A stretch of 64,000 nt of DNA. Source: Thaumasiovibrio subtropicus. Its GTDB lineage: Bacteria; Pseudomonadota; Gammaproteobacteria; Enterobacterales; Vibrionaceae. Numbering within the stretch: the first letter of the stretch is position 1; every line of letters begins with the position of its first letter. This document shows, piece after piece, positions 15,910 through 25,227 of the stretch. The translations under genes were made by a program, and so were the position numbers. The notes below the pieces were generated by a model. It saw only the letters and a list, made by a program, of their open reading frames with translations. It did no database searches and was not told the origin of the DNA. Location: contig NZ_AP023055.1 of NCBI RefSeq assembly GCF_019703835.1, positions 124,001 through 188,000 of the forward strand. Reading direction: 5' to 3'.

Positions 15910-17847
15910 GTGACGATAATCAAAAGAAATCCCATGGTCATCGGTGCTTGTGGCTTAGTCTTGCTTATCGCGGCTATGTTGGATGTGCTTTACTTCCATC
16001 CTATTTCATTTTCTGATGAAACAACGGTGCTTGACTCGCCAGAAGTGGCTTTTCAAAACACGGCGAGAGGCCAACGTCTGCTTGAGTGGCGTGGCCTAAG
16101 TGAATCTGACCCTGCGGCGGTGTTGGCACAGATTAGCGCGATCAATGCAGCACAACTTGCGACGTATACTGAACGCGAGTGGGCATACCTTCATTGGATC
16201 AAGTGGCATTGCCATTTAGCCTTAAACCAACCAAGTGAGCAAAAAGAGACGGCCGCCAAGCTGACTGCATTTATTGAGGAGCACGGGCTGACTTGGTTTG
16301 AAATCAAGTTCAATATTGAACTTGCGGAGCTCTATCTGCGTCGTGGTGATTATCAAACGGGGCTGGAGTTCATTGACATGGCGGTGAGGCAAGCAAAAAC
16401 GCATAACGCCGAGCTGTTGCTACTTAACGCCTATAACATCGGTGGCATTCTCTACAACTCGACTAATCAACTGAAACTCTCTCAGCTTTATTTTACCCAA
16501 GGTTTAGTTCTGGGTGAGAAGTACCCAGACAATGAGTTTAATGCACGATTTTATAATAATTTGGGGTTGCTTTATGTGCATTTGGAGCAGTGGGAAAAAG
16601 CCCTGACACACTTACAAAGTGCCCGAGAGATCTTTGAACAACAAGGGTTGGATAAACCTTCCTTGATGCAAGTGATATTACTCAATGAAGCCTTTGTCTA
16701 TATCAAGCTGGGCGATGGCGAAAAAGCCAAACAGGCCTACCTGAGTTCGGTGAAGTATCTCTCCGATGCGTCGCCACCTTTCTATCAAATTCTTGACTTA
16801 AAAGGGGCAGCACGTCTTCAGAACCTATTGGGCGAACATGAGAAAGGGTTGCAGCTTGCCACTGCCTGTCATGAGCACCCATACGCAACCAGCTTTCCGA
16901 AACAATTGGGTATCTGCTTGCTGATCGCGGCGAGAAGTGCAATGGCGTTAGAAGATCCTGAAAGGGCGTTGGCGGACATTGATCGCGCGATTGCCATTTT
17001 CCTCCTGCTTGATCACAAGCGTTGGCAAATTCAAGCGCATCTCGAAAAGGCTGAGGTGCTCGAAAAAGTGGGCCGCAGTGATGAAGCATTGCCGCTATAC
17101 AAAACCTATCATGAGCGACAACGCGCTCAGTTACTCAGTGAAGTGTATGCGTTGGAGTTTGCTTTAGAAACGCAGAAAATTCAGCAAGAACGTGATTTAT
17201 TGAACACGCAAAATGATTTGAAAGTGGTGCAGTTAAGTAAAGAAAAACTGCGTTTTCGCGTGCTTTTGGTGTGGGCGGTGTTGGCAGTGATGATTGCGTT
17301 GGTCATGTTGCGCCGCGCGCAGATCATGCGCCACAAAAACTTAGAACTTCAGGACATCTCGTTTAGGGACCAATTGACAAATGTCCACAATCGACGATTT
17401 TATCAACAAGAAGTGGAGCAGTTCGAAGTACTGAACAAACATGCGAGCTATCGTGTTGTGTTAGCCGATATCGATTGGTTTAAACGTATTAACGATCAGT
17501 ATGGCCATGAAGTCGGCGACCAAGTCCTCGTCCAAACCGCGCGCGCTTTGCAAAGTGTGCTCAACCAAGATGAAATGTTGGTGCGCTGGGGAGGCGAAGA
17601 GTTCCTCTGCTTAATGCGAGATGATGCGAGGTTGTCTGCACGGGTAACTTCACTACTGGCTGCTGTCAATGGTAAGCCTATGACGACCGCGCATGGCATG
17701 ATGGATGTTTCCGTTTCTGTGGGAGTCAGTGCCGTTTACCCAGCCGCTTCATTACGCACTAACGCAACGGCGTTTGTCGAGGCGGATCAGTGTCTTTACC
17801 AGGCGAAAGACGCAGGTCGAAATCGTGCCGTGTTTCATTGCGATTAG
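15910..17847 (+). CDS. TPR-containing membrane diguanylate cyclase
   Basis: A 645-residue protein. An N-terminal membrane helix (about 8-25) leads into a periplasmic region of tetratricopeptide repeats (about 60-400; for example YNNLGLLYVHLEQWEKALTH), then a second helix (about 450-468, LLVWAVLAVMIALVML) and a cytoplasmic GGDEF domain. The active site reads RWGGEEF and the Mg-binding Asp is in VVLADIDWFKRIND, so it should make c-di-GMP. No clear RxxD inhibitory site is seen five residues upstream (NQDE). The TPRs probably sense a periplasmic partner. GTG start with AAGAGGAAG. The 3' end overlaps the convergent MocR gene by 4 bases. Confidence 0.9.
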   Translation: MTIIKRNPMVIGACGLVLLIAAMLDVLYFHPISFSDETTVLDSPEVAFQNTARGQRLLEWRGLSESDPAAVLAQISAINAAQLATYTEREWAYLHWIKWHCHLALNQPSEQKETAAKLTAFIEEHGLTWFEIKFNIELAELYLRRGDYQTGLEFIDMAVRQAKTHNAELLLLNAYNIGGILYNSTNQLKLSQLYFTQGLVLGEKYPDNEFNARFYNNLGLLYVHLEQWEKALTHLQSAREIFEQQGLDKPSLMQVILLNEAFVYIKLGDGEKAKQAYLSSVKYLSDASPPFYQILDLKGAARLQNLLGEHEKGLQLATACHEHPYATSFPKQLGICLLIAARSAMALEDPERALADIDRAIAIFLLLDHKRWQIQAHLEKAEVLEKVGRSDEALPLYKTYHERQRAQLLSEVYALEFALETQKIQQERDLLNTQNDLKVVQLSKEKLRFRVLLVWAVLAVMIALVMLRRAQIMRHKNLELQDISFRDQLTNVHNRRFYQQEVEQFEVLNKHASYRVVLADIDWFKRINDQYGHEVGDQVLVQTARALQSVLNQDEMLVRWGGEEFLCLMRDDARLSARVTSLLAAVNGKPMTTAHGMMDVSVSVGVSAVYPAASLRTNATAFVEADQCLYQAKDAGRNRAVFHCD

Positions 17848-19271
17848 CACTGCTGGGAGACAGTGTGTGAGACGATGCGAGCGAAGGTGCTAATGCCAGT
17901 TTGCCATTGGGGTGTATCGCGATAACAGGCGCTGTTAAAGCGTACGCAGTGATTAAACTGGCCCGCTGTGCCAAATAGGGATCCTGGCAATACGCCAATT
18001 TTCTCGTTGACGCACTGATCGTAAATGGCATTGCCATCGACCCCTTCAGGCAAAATAAGCCAACTAATAAACCCGCCTTTCGGACGAGTGAGTTGATACC
18101 GGCCTTTTACGTTTTCGTGGGCGTCGAGTGCTTCGCACAAGTGTTGATGAAAGCACTTTTGGTTTTGTTGATAGAGTCTGCGTACGCGGTGGAGCTGTTG
18201 GCGATACTTGCCTGTCTTGAGAAAACTTGCCACAGCGGTTTGGACGAGGTTGATGCTGCCCATGTGGTCGCCCATCATCATTTTTTCGAGTGCTTGCTGG
18301 TGTTTACCCGCGATGATCCAGCCTAATCGTAGCCGTGAATCGAGGGTTTTTGACATGGAGTTGCAATAGATAACACGGTCTTCTGTATCGAGAGCATAGA
18401 GGGGAGGAAGCGTTGCATCAAAGTGTAAGGCACCAAATACGTCGTCTTCAATAATCGGAATATGACCGCTCATGGCTAAAATCTGCTGGCGGTGGGCGAG
18501 GGGTATCTGAGATCCCGTGGGATTACTAAAATTTGGCGTCAGCACCATGAGGCTCACCGGCCAAGCATCTAGCGCCTGTTGCATCGCGTCCAAATCGATG
18601 CCTGTTGCAGGATGGCTAGGGACTTCAACTACTTGAAGTTGTAACGATTCCATCAAAAGTAAAATGCCGAAATAGCACGGTGACTCAACTAACACGATGT
18701 CACCGGGTTTGGTCAACACGCGCAAGACCAAACTGACCGCTTGCTGTGCGCCATATGTCACTGTAATAGCAGATGCAGGCGCAAGCACCCCAAGTTCTTC
18801 ATTCACTTTTGCCAGTCCTTTGCGTAAGTCATCATCCCCCGGAGGTAGTTGGTAATGACTTGGCGAGTAGGATTGATGGCGACTCTGGCGGCCTATCTCC
18901 GCATACAAACTTTTGATTGCTGGCGTATCGATATTCGGGTGTGCTGAGCCAGCGGGCATAGTGAACTCTGTCGGATCGTGCTTGAGAATATGATGAGAGA
19001 AGGCGTGTAAATCGACGTCTGCAGGGGAAATGGGAATTGGCGGTAATGTCGGCTGCTGAGATTTAACGCGGTATCCCGAGCGTGGTAAGGCATAAATGAT
19101 ATCGCTTGCTTCGAGTTCTTGATAAGCACGGATAACGGTATTTTTACTCACGGCGAGCGATTGGCTCAGTGCCCGAATGGAAGGCAATTTTTCATCCGCC
19201 ACTAATCGACCCGTTTGAATGGCGGCCTCGATGTAGTCTTTCACTTGATGATATTTGGCGGCGTTGAGCAT
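17844..19271 (-). CDS. MocR/PdxR-family regulator (GntR HTH fused to aminotransferase domain)
   Basis: A protein of about 475 residues. The N-terminal winged helix is GntR type (LPSIRALSQSLAVSKNTVIRAYQELE at about 30-55). The rest is an aspartate-aminotransferase-fold domain with the PLP lysine in NSMSKTLDSRLRLGWI near 300. MocR proteins bind PLP or an amino compound and regulate a nearby gene. I choose ATG at 19271 (MLNAAKYHQ), which has an AAGGA Shine-Dalgarno eight bases upstream; the TTG at 19277 is less likely. It is divergent from the EamA exporter, its probable target. Confidence 0.88.
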   Translation of the reverse strand: MLNAAKYHQVKDYIEAAIQTGRLVADEKLPSIRALSQSLAVSKNTVIRAYQELEASDIIYALPRSGYRVKSQQPTLPPIPISPADVDLHAFSHHILKHDPTEFTMPAGSAHPNIDTPAIKSLYAEIGRQSRHQSYSPSHYQLPPGDDDLRKGLAKVNEELGVLAPASAITVTYGAQQAVSLVLRVLTKPGDIVLVESPCYFGILLLMESLQLQVVEVPSHPATGIDLDAMQQALDAWPVSLMVLTPNFSNPTGSQIPLAHRQQILAMSGHIPIIEDDVFGALHFDATLPPLYALDTEDRVIYCNSMSKTLDSRLRLGWIIAGKHQQALEKMMMGDHMGSINLVQTAVASFLKTGKYRQQLHRVRRLYQQNQKCFHQHLCEALDAHENVKGRYQLTRPKGGFISWLILPEGVDGNAIYDQCVNEKIGVLPGSLFGTAGQFNHCVRFNSACYRDTPQWQTGISTFARIVSHTVSQQC

Positions 19272-19470
19272 CTGCAATTCCTTCGGCGGTGGTTACCCAA
19301 TAGCGTAGATCAGACTCCTTTCTATCTGTACCCAATAAAAAGAAGTAATCTGTCACTTTTTTCCATAACTGTACCTGCATAGAGTAAATGAAAAGGTCAG
19401 TGTCGCCAAGCGAGACAATAATGAGATGTCATCAAGAGGGCACTTAAGTGGCTTGGCATAGAAAGGAAGA

Positions 19471-20379
19471 ATGATGATTAGAATCGTGCCGTTTGTTTTC
19501 GTGATCTTATGGGCATCAGGTTTTATTGGTGCCAAATTTGGTCTGCAACATTCAGAGCCATTAACGCTGTTGAGTTTGCGATTTGCTGCCAATGTTGTGC
19601 TCTTTTCTGGCTTGCTTATCGTGTTGCGCCGCCGTTTGCCATCTTTGGCGCTGATTGGGCACTCTATGGTGGTCGGTGTGTTGATTCATGCCGCGTACCT
19701 TGCGGGGTGTTTTACGGCGATTTCTTTAGGCATGCCTGCAGGTTTAGTCTCTTTGCTGGTGGGTTTACAGCCGCTGCTTACGGCGGTGATACTGGTCAGT
19801 AATGGTCGTGCACGGTTAGCGTCTTCTCAATGGTTTGGACTATTGCTTGGCCTCATCGGGATTAGTCTTGTTCTCGGCGGGAAGTTGAGCTGGGAGTCGG
19901 ATGCTGGTTGGTGGCCTGCGGCGGGTTTTGTCACGCTGGCATTATTGGGAATGACACTGGGGACGCTCTATCAAAAACGTTTTTGTGCAAATGTGGATCT
20001 TATTGCGGGTGGCTTGATTCAATATTTTGCCGCGGCGCTACTACTGACACCTTTCGCGCTGATCTTTGAAACGAATCAAATTGAGTGGACGCCAACGTTT
20101 ATGGCAGCGCTCGCATGGTTGGTGTTTGGTTTGTCGTTTACCGCCATATTGCTATTGCTCGTCATGGTGCGGCTTGGTGAAGCATCGAAAGTTGCCGCAA
20201 CCTTCTATTTGGTTCCACCCGTCACGGCATTGCAAGCGTGGATTGCATTTGGTGAAACCATGAGTTGGCAAGGTGGCATCGGTTTTGTATTGTCTGCGAT
20301 CGCCGTCTATCTCGTGTCCGCTAAACCGACGGCGATGCCTACCGCTAAGCAAACCGAAATGAAGCCTAAGTTGCTTTAA
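19471..20379 (+). CDS. EamA-family drug/metabolite transporter
   Basis: A 302-residue inner-membrane protein with about ten helices in two EamA repeats (starts FVILWASGFIGAKFGLQHSEPLTLL). Members export amino acids, amines or metabolites. Divergent arrangement with a MocR-family regulator suggests control by PLP-linked metabolites and export of an amine or amino acid (inference). ATG start with AAAGGAAGA. No substrate can be read from sequence. Confidence 0.88.
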   Translation: MMIRIVPFVFVILWASGFIGAKFGLQHSEPLTLLSLRFAANVVLFSGLLIVLRRRLPSLALIGHSMVVGVLIHAAYLAGCFTAISLGMPAGLVSLLVGLQPLLTAVILVSNGRARLASSQWFGLLLGLIGISLVLGGKLSWESDAGWWPAAGFVTLALLGMTLGTLYQKRFCANVDLIAGGLIQYFAAALLLTPFALIFETNQIEWTPTFMAALAWLVFGLSFTAILLLLVMVRLGEASKVAATFYLVPPVTALQAWIAFGETMSWQGGIGFVLSAIAVYLVSAKPTAMPTAKQTEMKPKLL

Positions 20380-20430
20380 CCAACGAGAGTGAGAGTGGTG
20401 TTGATCAGGCAAATCTCTCCCTCTTGAATA

Positions 20431-20449
20431 TCAAATGATAATCGTTATC
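20431..20449. promoter_or_regulatory. Fur-like box upstream of the flavoprotein gene
   Basis: TCAAATGATAATCGTTATC matches the 19-bp Fur consensus GATAATGATAATCATTATC at 15 positions, with an intact TGATAATCGTTATCA core. It ends 17 bases before the Zur-like box and 45 before the start codon. Confidence 0.6.
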
Positions 20450-20465
20450 ACCTAGTGTTAAATTA

Positions 20466-20480
20466 TGTTATAACATAACA
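20466..20480. promoter_or_regulatory. Zur-like operator upstream of the flavoprotein gene
   Basis: TGTTATAACATAACA matches the Zur core TGTTATAATATAACA at 14 of 15 positions. It lies 14 bases before the GTG start at 20495, over the likely promoter or ribosome-binding region. Confidence 0.65.
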
Positions 20481-20494
20481 ATAATTTGCACTAG

Positions 20495-21628
20495 GTGAGA
20501 GAGAAGGTGAAAGAGACAAGTGTTGTTATCGTCGGTGCAGGGCCAGCTGGATTGGGCTGCGCGGCTTTACTCAAACAGATGGGTATTCAAGACAAAGACA
20601 TGCGGGTTTTTGAGGCGAGCACGATTGGCAGCAGCTTCGAAGCTTGGCCCAAAGAGATGCGCATGATCACCCCGTCATTTCCCAGCAATGGTTATCATCA
20701 AACTGATTTAAATGCGATCACGCCAGATACTTCCCCCGCCTTTAGTTTGCATAAAGAGCACCCAAGTGGCGTTGAATATGCCCAATACTTGCGCAATGTC
20801 GTTCGCCACTATGACATCAATGTGGATGAGCAGACGCGTATTGTCGATGTGGCACCCCATAGTGATGAAGGCTTTTGGCTAAAAACGGCCACTGGAGACG
20901 CTTTTCATTGCCAGTATTTGATCTGGGCAACCGGTGAATACGCAGCGCCTCGATTGAACACCTTTAAAGGCAGTGAACTATGTATACATAACGGCCGTGT
21001 CGACTCGTGGGACAATTTCAATGATGACCATTATGCGGTGATTGGGACTTACGAGAGCGGTGTGGATGCCGCGTACAACCTCGCGATTCGTGGCAAACGT
21101 GTCACCTTGATTGAAGCAGGCGATGATGAGCAGGCAACCTATGATCCTAGTCGTGTATTGAGCCCATATACCTCTGAACGACTTGCCTCAATGGCCAATA
21201 TGGACCTTGTCGATCTTGAGCAAGGCTTCAAGGTGATTGAGGTGCGTAATTCGGGTGATCACTTTGAGTTGATCTCTGAGACGGGTGATCTACTCACGAG
21301 TAGCGGGCAACCAATCAACTGCACTGGGTTTGATACGTATTTGGGGCCGGCGTCTGAGCTGTTTGACGTTAACGCTGAAGGCTTTCCTCAGGTTAATACC
21401 TTTGATGAATCGACCCTGCACCGTAACCTTTTCTTAGCAGGCCCGAAACTGGTACATGGCAACAACTTGCTGTGCTTTATCTACAAGTTTCGCGGCAGAT
21501 TTGCTACTCCATGCAGTGTGATTGGCGCAGAGCTTGAATTAGACACGTCGATCTTACGTCATTATCAACAAGCGGGCATGTTGCTTGATGATTTCACCTG
21601 TTGTGAAGCACAAGAGTGTTTCTGTTAA
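20495..21628 (+). CDS. CzcO/TrkA-like NAD(P)/FAD-dependent flavoprotein
   Basis: A 377-residue flavoprotein. The FAD-binding fold starts VVIVGAGPAGLGCAALLKQMG; a second dinucleotide part reads VIGTYESGVDAAYNLAIRGKRVTLIE near 185-210, a GxxxSG variant; and the FAD-closing segment RNLFLAGP is near 310. The conserved block WPKEMRMITPSFPSNGYHQTDLN is typical of COG2072 flavoproteins. The last residues, CCEAQECFC, give four Cys that could bind metal. GTG start at 20495; another GTG at 20507 is possible. It is 21 bases upstream of an ACR3/BASS-like transporter gene and shares the Fur/Zur-like control region. Substrate unknown. Confidence 0.8.
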   Translation: MREKVKETSVVIVGAGPAGLGCAALLKQMGIQDKDMRVFEASTIGSSFEAWPKEMRMITPSFPSNGYHQTDLNAITPDTSPAFSLHKEHPSGVEYAQYLRNVVRHYDINVDEQTRIVDVAPHSDEGFWLKTATGDAFHCQYLIWATGEYAAPRLNTFKGSELCIHNGRVDSWDNFNDDHYAVIGTYESGVDAAYNLAIRGKRVTLIEAGDDEQATYDPSRVLSPYTSERLASMANMDLVDLEQGFKVIEVRNSGDHFELISETGDLLTSSGQPINCTGFDTYLGPASELFDVNAEGFPQVNTFDESTLHRNLFLAGPKLVHGNNLLCFIYKFRGRFATPCSVIGAELELDTSILRHYQQAGMLLDDFTCCEAQECFC

Positions 21629-21649
21629 CGATAAAAGACGAGGGAATGT

Positions 21650-22639
21650 ATGTTGAAAAATCGTGTTGCTAAAACGGTTAGCTTGTTTACTCACTCAACC
21701 AGTTTGCTGCTGGCGGCCATTATTGTCGGTTCGATAGTTGGATTGATGTCACCCAAGATGGGAAGTGTGGCCGGCAATTATATTGACCCAACCATCTTAG
21801 CTTTGGTGGTGTTGTTGCTATTTGAAGTGCCGATAAAAGGGATCTTTAAAGGTGGCGCTAATATACGATTTATTAGTCTGGCTTGGATACTCAACTTTAT
21901 GGTGATTCCCTTGATTGGTTTTGGAATCGCCTCACTGTTCTTATCAGGAAAACCACTGTTTTATACGGGCCTTGTGATCTATTTTATGGCGCCTTGTACG
22001 GATTGGTATTTAGGTTTTACCCGTTTGGCAAAAGGCAACGTGGAGCTAGGGGCGACATTATTACCCATTAATATGATCAGCCAGCTGGTGTTATTTCCTG
22101 TGTACCTACTCGCCTTTAATACGGTGATTGAATATAAAATTGATCTCTCGGTACTCATGGATTGGTTTATTCAGCCCCTTATCGCTGCGGCTGTATTACG
22201 ATTCTGCCTACATCGATTCATTGATAGAATACTTCCCTTGTGTAGTGCATTAATTCCACTTGTCTTGATGCTGTTAGTTGGTCAAATTTTTGCAGCAAAT
22301 ATCAATGAACTGGCAGCTCATTTATCGATTGTGCCACTGTTACTCTTTGCTATTTTTGTCTTCTTTATTGTGACATTCGCTGTGGGTGAACTGGTTGCCA
22401 AAGTAGCAAAGCTTGCCTTTCCAGAGCATTGCTTGCTGACATTTACGACGGGTGCGAGAAACGCCCCTTTGATGCTCGGACTGACCACGGTCGCGATGCC
22501 TGATCAGCCATTGATCTATGCGACGATTACCATCGGCATGCTGATTGAGTTCCCGCACCTTACAGCATTAAAGGCGATTTTCTTAAGGCGCTACAAAGCG
22601 TCGGAATCGGCACCATCATTGGTTAACAGAGAGGCATAG
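21650..22639 (+). CDS. ACR3/bile-acid:sodium symporter-superfamily membrane carrier
   Basis: A 329-residue inner-membrane protein with about ten helices. The ACR3-like motif APCTDWYLGFTRLAKGN near 118-135 and LTFTTGARNAPLMLGL near 265-280 place it in the arsenite-efflux/BASS superfamily. Typical ACR3 exports arsenite by the thiolate Cys in APCT, kept here. Yet no arsenic reductase is adjacent and the operon begins with Fur- and Zur-like boxes, so the cargo may be a metal-binding metabolite (inference). The flavoprotein upstream probably makes or modifies the cargo. Confidence 0.75.
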   Translation: MLKNRVAKTVSLFTHSTSLLLAAIIVGSIVGLMSPKMGSVAGNYIDPTILALVVLLLFEVPIKGIFKGGANIRFISLAWILNFMVIPLIGFGIASLFLSGKPLFYTGLVIYFMAPCTDWYLGFTRLAKGNVELGATLLPINMISQLVLFPVYLLAFNTVIEYKIDLSVLMDWFIQPLIAAAVLRFCLHRFIDRILPLCSALIPLVLMLLVGQIFAANINELAAHLSIVPLLLFAIFVFFIVTFAVGELVAKVAKLAFPEHCLLTFTTGARNAPLMLGLTTVAMPDQPLIYATITIGMLIEFPHLTALKAIFLRRYKASESAPSLVNREA

Positions 22640-22711
22640 AGGGTTGGCTCAAGCACCCTGAAGTCGCTTGAGCCCATGGATCCATAAGGCGCTTGGCGGA
22701 TGAGTTTTCCG

Positions 22712-23044
22712 TTAAGCGCCGCGTGGGGCAAATATGATAATCGCCATACCTGAGATAGCGACAGAAACACCGACGATATCCCAAACCGTTGGCCGAATGC
22801 CATCGACGAGCCATAACCAAAGGATGGCGACAAAAATATACACACCACCGTAGGCGGCATAGACGCGTCCTGCAGCGGTAGGATGAAGCGACAGTAGCCA
22901 AGCAAAGAGTGCGAGAAAACAGGCCGCTGGGAGCAACAGCCAAACTGTTTTTCCCTCCTTTAACCAAAGATAGGGCAGATAACAGCCTAAGATTTCTGCG
23001 ATAGCAGTGATAAAAAAGAGTCCAATGGTTTTAACGTCTAGCAA
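22712..23044 (-). CDS. YnfA-family (UPF0060) small membrane protein
   Basis: A 110-residue protein with four membrane helices, matching YnfA (108 residues in E. coli): it has the family stretch [13 protein letters not shown] and [31 protein letters not shown]. YnfA is a small multidrug resistance-like protein. It stands alone and is convergent with the carrier gene. No regulatory site seen. Confidence 0.92.
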   Translation of the reverse strand: MLDVKTIGLFFITAIAEILGCYLPYLWLKEGKTVWLLLPAACFLALFAWLLSLHPTAAGRVYAAYGGVYIFVAILWLWLVDGIRPTVWDIVGVSVAISGMAIIIFAPRGA

Positions 23045-23108
23045 GGTTGTTTCCTTTTTGCTTTCACTTGATGCGCTTGTTCGCTTCTGAACAGGAGCCT
23101 AAGTATAC

Positions 23109-24455
23109 CTACCATGATGGCGGAGATGAACGCAGTTTTCGAGCCGGTGTCGCCCAACCGACGTCAACACCTTCTAGTTGATAAGGTAACGGTAAGCGCA
23201 ATATGGGGCCCCAATCGGTTTTTTCAGCGATACTGGTTGCCGCATAAGAGTCTTTGCTTGTCGCGGACGGTTTATCCATCTCGTGCGCTTCAATGACCTC
23301 GGCGTCCAGCATCAGCTGTGCTTGACGAGCCAATGACAAATGCGCTGTTGCGACACCTCCTCCAGCGTGTTGTATGCGCAGTGCTTGCATGACCGTCGCC
23401 GCGGCAAGATAGCCCGTTGCATGATCGAGCGCTTGATAGGGCAAGGCGGTGATCGCCCCTTCATGTTGCACGGCCAAACCACTGCTGCGTTGGACTAAAC
23501 TGTCGAATCCACGGCGATGCGCCCATGGCCCCGTGGCGCCGTAGGCGTTGATGCTGACAGAAATGAGCGCGGGGTTCAGTTCTGATAGGCGGGCTGTGGT
23601 GAGGCCGAGACGAGGCAGGGCATCTTTTCGATAGCCGTGCACTAAGACATGCGCTGATTGAATGAGGGCAATCAATTGGGCGTAATCTTCTGGCTGATGA
23701 AAGTTGAGTTCAGCACAGTTTTTGCCAACCCCGATATCAATGGAGTTGCCGCCTTCATCCCAGTGAGGCGGGTCGATACGTAACACGTTCGCGCCCAAAC
23801 TGGCAAGAAAGCGTGTTGCCACAGGCCCTGCGATCACGCGTGTGAGGTCAAGCACACGTAGGCCTTGTAGTGGTCGCTGAGGAGATCGCAATTGCCATTC
23901 AGGGCTGGCATGTGGTGCAAGCTGCCAATCTACAATAGGCGCTTTGGCAATCGCGATACCTTGCGGGTGAGATTGCCATTCGCTCCGGGTGCGTAAGCTA
24001 GCGGCACAGCCTCCCGCGTCAACAATGGCCGTTTCAAGCGCTTGGCTTTGCCATTGCGCAACCGCCTCTTGTGCTTCCTCAGGCGCAGTGACGCCTCCGA
24101 GTACCGCAATCGCCCGCTCTCTATGGTGTTGGGCATTGGTGTGGAGACGAATCCAACCATCTCGGGTTTGATAGTCGCGGGCAAAGGCGTCCCACTCGGA
24201 AGGCAGAGACCATCCTTGAGGCATAACACTGCTCATACACCACTGGTCGACCAATGAACGGTTTACATTGGCTTGTGGAGAGGTGCCAAAATACTCTTTG
24301 ATGAACATTTGTGTAGATGCTACCGCGGCACGTACCGATGACGTCGCAAGCTCGTTCACACCTTGCATTGGCGAATCTAAGCCAGCAGAGAGGGTTTGAT
24401 GAGGGGATGTATTTTCCGTTTCACGATGTAGCGCTGTTTGAATTTCTGAATATAT
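23109..24455 (-). CDS. CaiB/BaiF CoA-transferase family III protein
   Basis: A protein of about 449 residues. The family III core is seen in GLRVLDLTRVIAGPVATRFLASLGANVLRIDPP (about 195-228) and ALISVSINAYGATGPWAHRRGFDSLVQRSSG (about 300-330); the N-terminal 190 residues form a second, divergent half, as in fused or duplicated members. Such enzymes move CoA between acyl acids. I place the start at ATG 24455 (MIYSEIQTALH), which has a clear AAGGAG seven bases upstream. A repeat-family fragment lies about 190 bases upstream of this start, so its promoter may be altered. Confidence 0.8.
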   Translation of the reverse strand: MYSEIQTALHRETENTSPHQTLSAGLDSPMQGVNELATSSVRAAVASTQMFIKEYFGTSPQANVNRSLVDQWCMSSVMPQGWSLPSEWDAFARDYQTRDGWIRLHTNAQHHRERAIAVLGGVTAPEEAQEAVAQWQSQALETAIVDAGGCAASLRTRSEWQSHPQGIAIAKAPIVDWQLAPHASPEWQLRSPQRPLQGLRVLDLTRVIAGPVATRFLASLGANVLRIDPPHWDEGGNSIDIGVGKNCAELNFHQPEDYAQLIALIQSAHVLVHGYRKDALPRLGLTTARLSELNPALISVSINAYGATGPWAHRRGFDSLVQRSSGLAVQHEGAITALPYQALDHATGYLAAATVMQALRIQHAGGGVATAHLSLARQAQLMLDAEVIEAHEMDKPSATSKDSYAATSIAEKTDWGPILRLPLPYQLEGVDVGWATPARKLRSSPPSW

Positions 24456-24641
24456 CATCTCTCTGCTCCTTGAGACTGCGTTGATTTTTGACGTTAACGC
24501 CACTCCTCTGTATCTCTTTCATCGTCAATCCGAGCGCGTTTTTTATCCTATGCATAAATGAATAAATGCAAAAACGCGTTATCGAACTGACATTGCTCGG
24601 CAAATTTGCTGTTGAAGTAACGTCGAACATTGTGGGTTGTT

Positions 24642-24770
24642 TGGAAGCGATTAGCGCTCCGATTTCTGCGTTAAAGGTGTTTGAAAGGGAAGGCCATTCC
24701 TTCACACCTTTGCCTTGAACTCGACGCGCTAGGCCGCTTCTGAATCCTGCATCTTGAGGTGGTTTGAGTA
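24642..24770 (-). repeat. Truncated copy of the TA-flanked repeat, end plus about 100 bp interior
   Basis: Read on the minus strand, 129 bases match the left part of the 261-bp elements, including TTCAAGGCAAAGGTGTGAAGG and the end TACTCAAACCACC, with TA at 24771-24772. Beyond 24642 the sequence departs from the 261-bp copies and no second end is visible before the CoA-transferase gene. It is a truncated or longer variant member. A 95-codon ORF here (24421-24705) is not a convincing gene. Confidence 0.7.
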
Positions 24771-24792
24771 TAACTATCTTTCCCTGCGTCGT

Positions 24793-25182
24793 TTACTTTG
24801 TCGTTGTCATAAAGTGCGTTGCACAGACTTTGTTACCGAAAGGGTCTCGTAGGTACGCAAGATAGAGTTTTCTCTCAGGGCTAGAGCGGACTCCCGGTGG
24901 CTCTTCACATGTCGTGCCACCATTTGCCACCCCAGCGGCGTGCCAAGCATCAACGAGCGCTGGACTACTGGCTTTAAAACCCACCGTCATGCCATTGCCG
25001 ACAGTAGAAGGCTCACCGTTGACTGGCGCAGTAATGCCTAACACCCCTTCTTGGCTTAAATAGAGGCAGCGTCCTCTGGCATCAATAATGCCTTCTGAAT
25101 AGCCGAGCACCGCCATGATGGCGTCATAAAATTGCTTTGACTGCTGGATATTGTTCGAACCGATCATGATATGACTAAACAT
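24793..25182 (-). CDS. VOC (glyoxalase/dioxygenase) superfamily protein
   Basis: A 129-residue single-domain VOC protein: MFSHIMIGSNNIQQSKQFYDAIMAVLGY gives the first beta-alpha module with a metal-ligand His, and YLAYLRDPFGNKVCATHF the last. The family covers glyoxalases, dioxygenases and antibiotic-binding proteins; this subgroup is not characterised. ATG start after AAGGAGG. Separate from its neighbours. Confidence 0.85.
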   Translation of the reverse strand: MFSHIMIGSNNIQQSKQFYDAIMAVLGYSEGIIDARGRCLYLSQEGVLGITAPVNGEPSTVGNGMTVGFKASSPALVDAWHAAGVANGGTTCEEPPGVRSSPERKLYLAYLRDPFGNKVCATHFMTTTK

Positions 25183-25227
25183 CTTAACCTCCTTGGTTGC
25201 ATATCCATACTTTGCCTCAAGGTGGTT

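Noticed and set aside
24421..24705. 94-codon ORF on the minus strand
   Set aside because: It begins inside the truncated repeat element and ends inside the CoA-transferase gene; similar frames occur by chance in the repeat.
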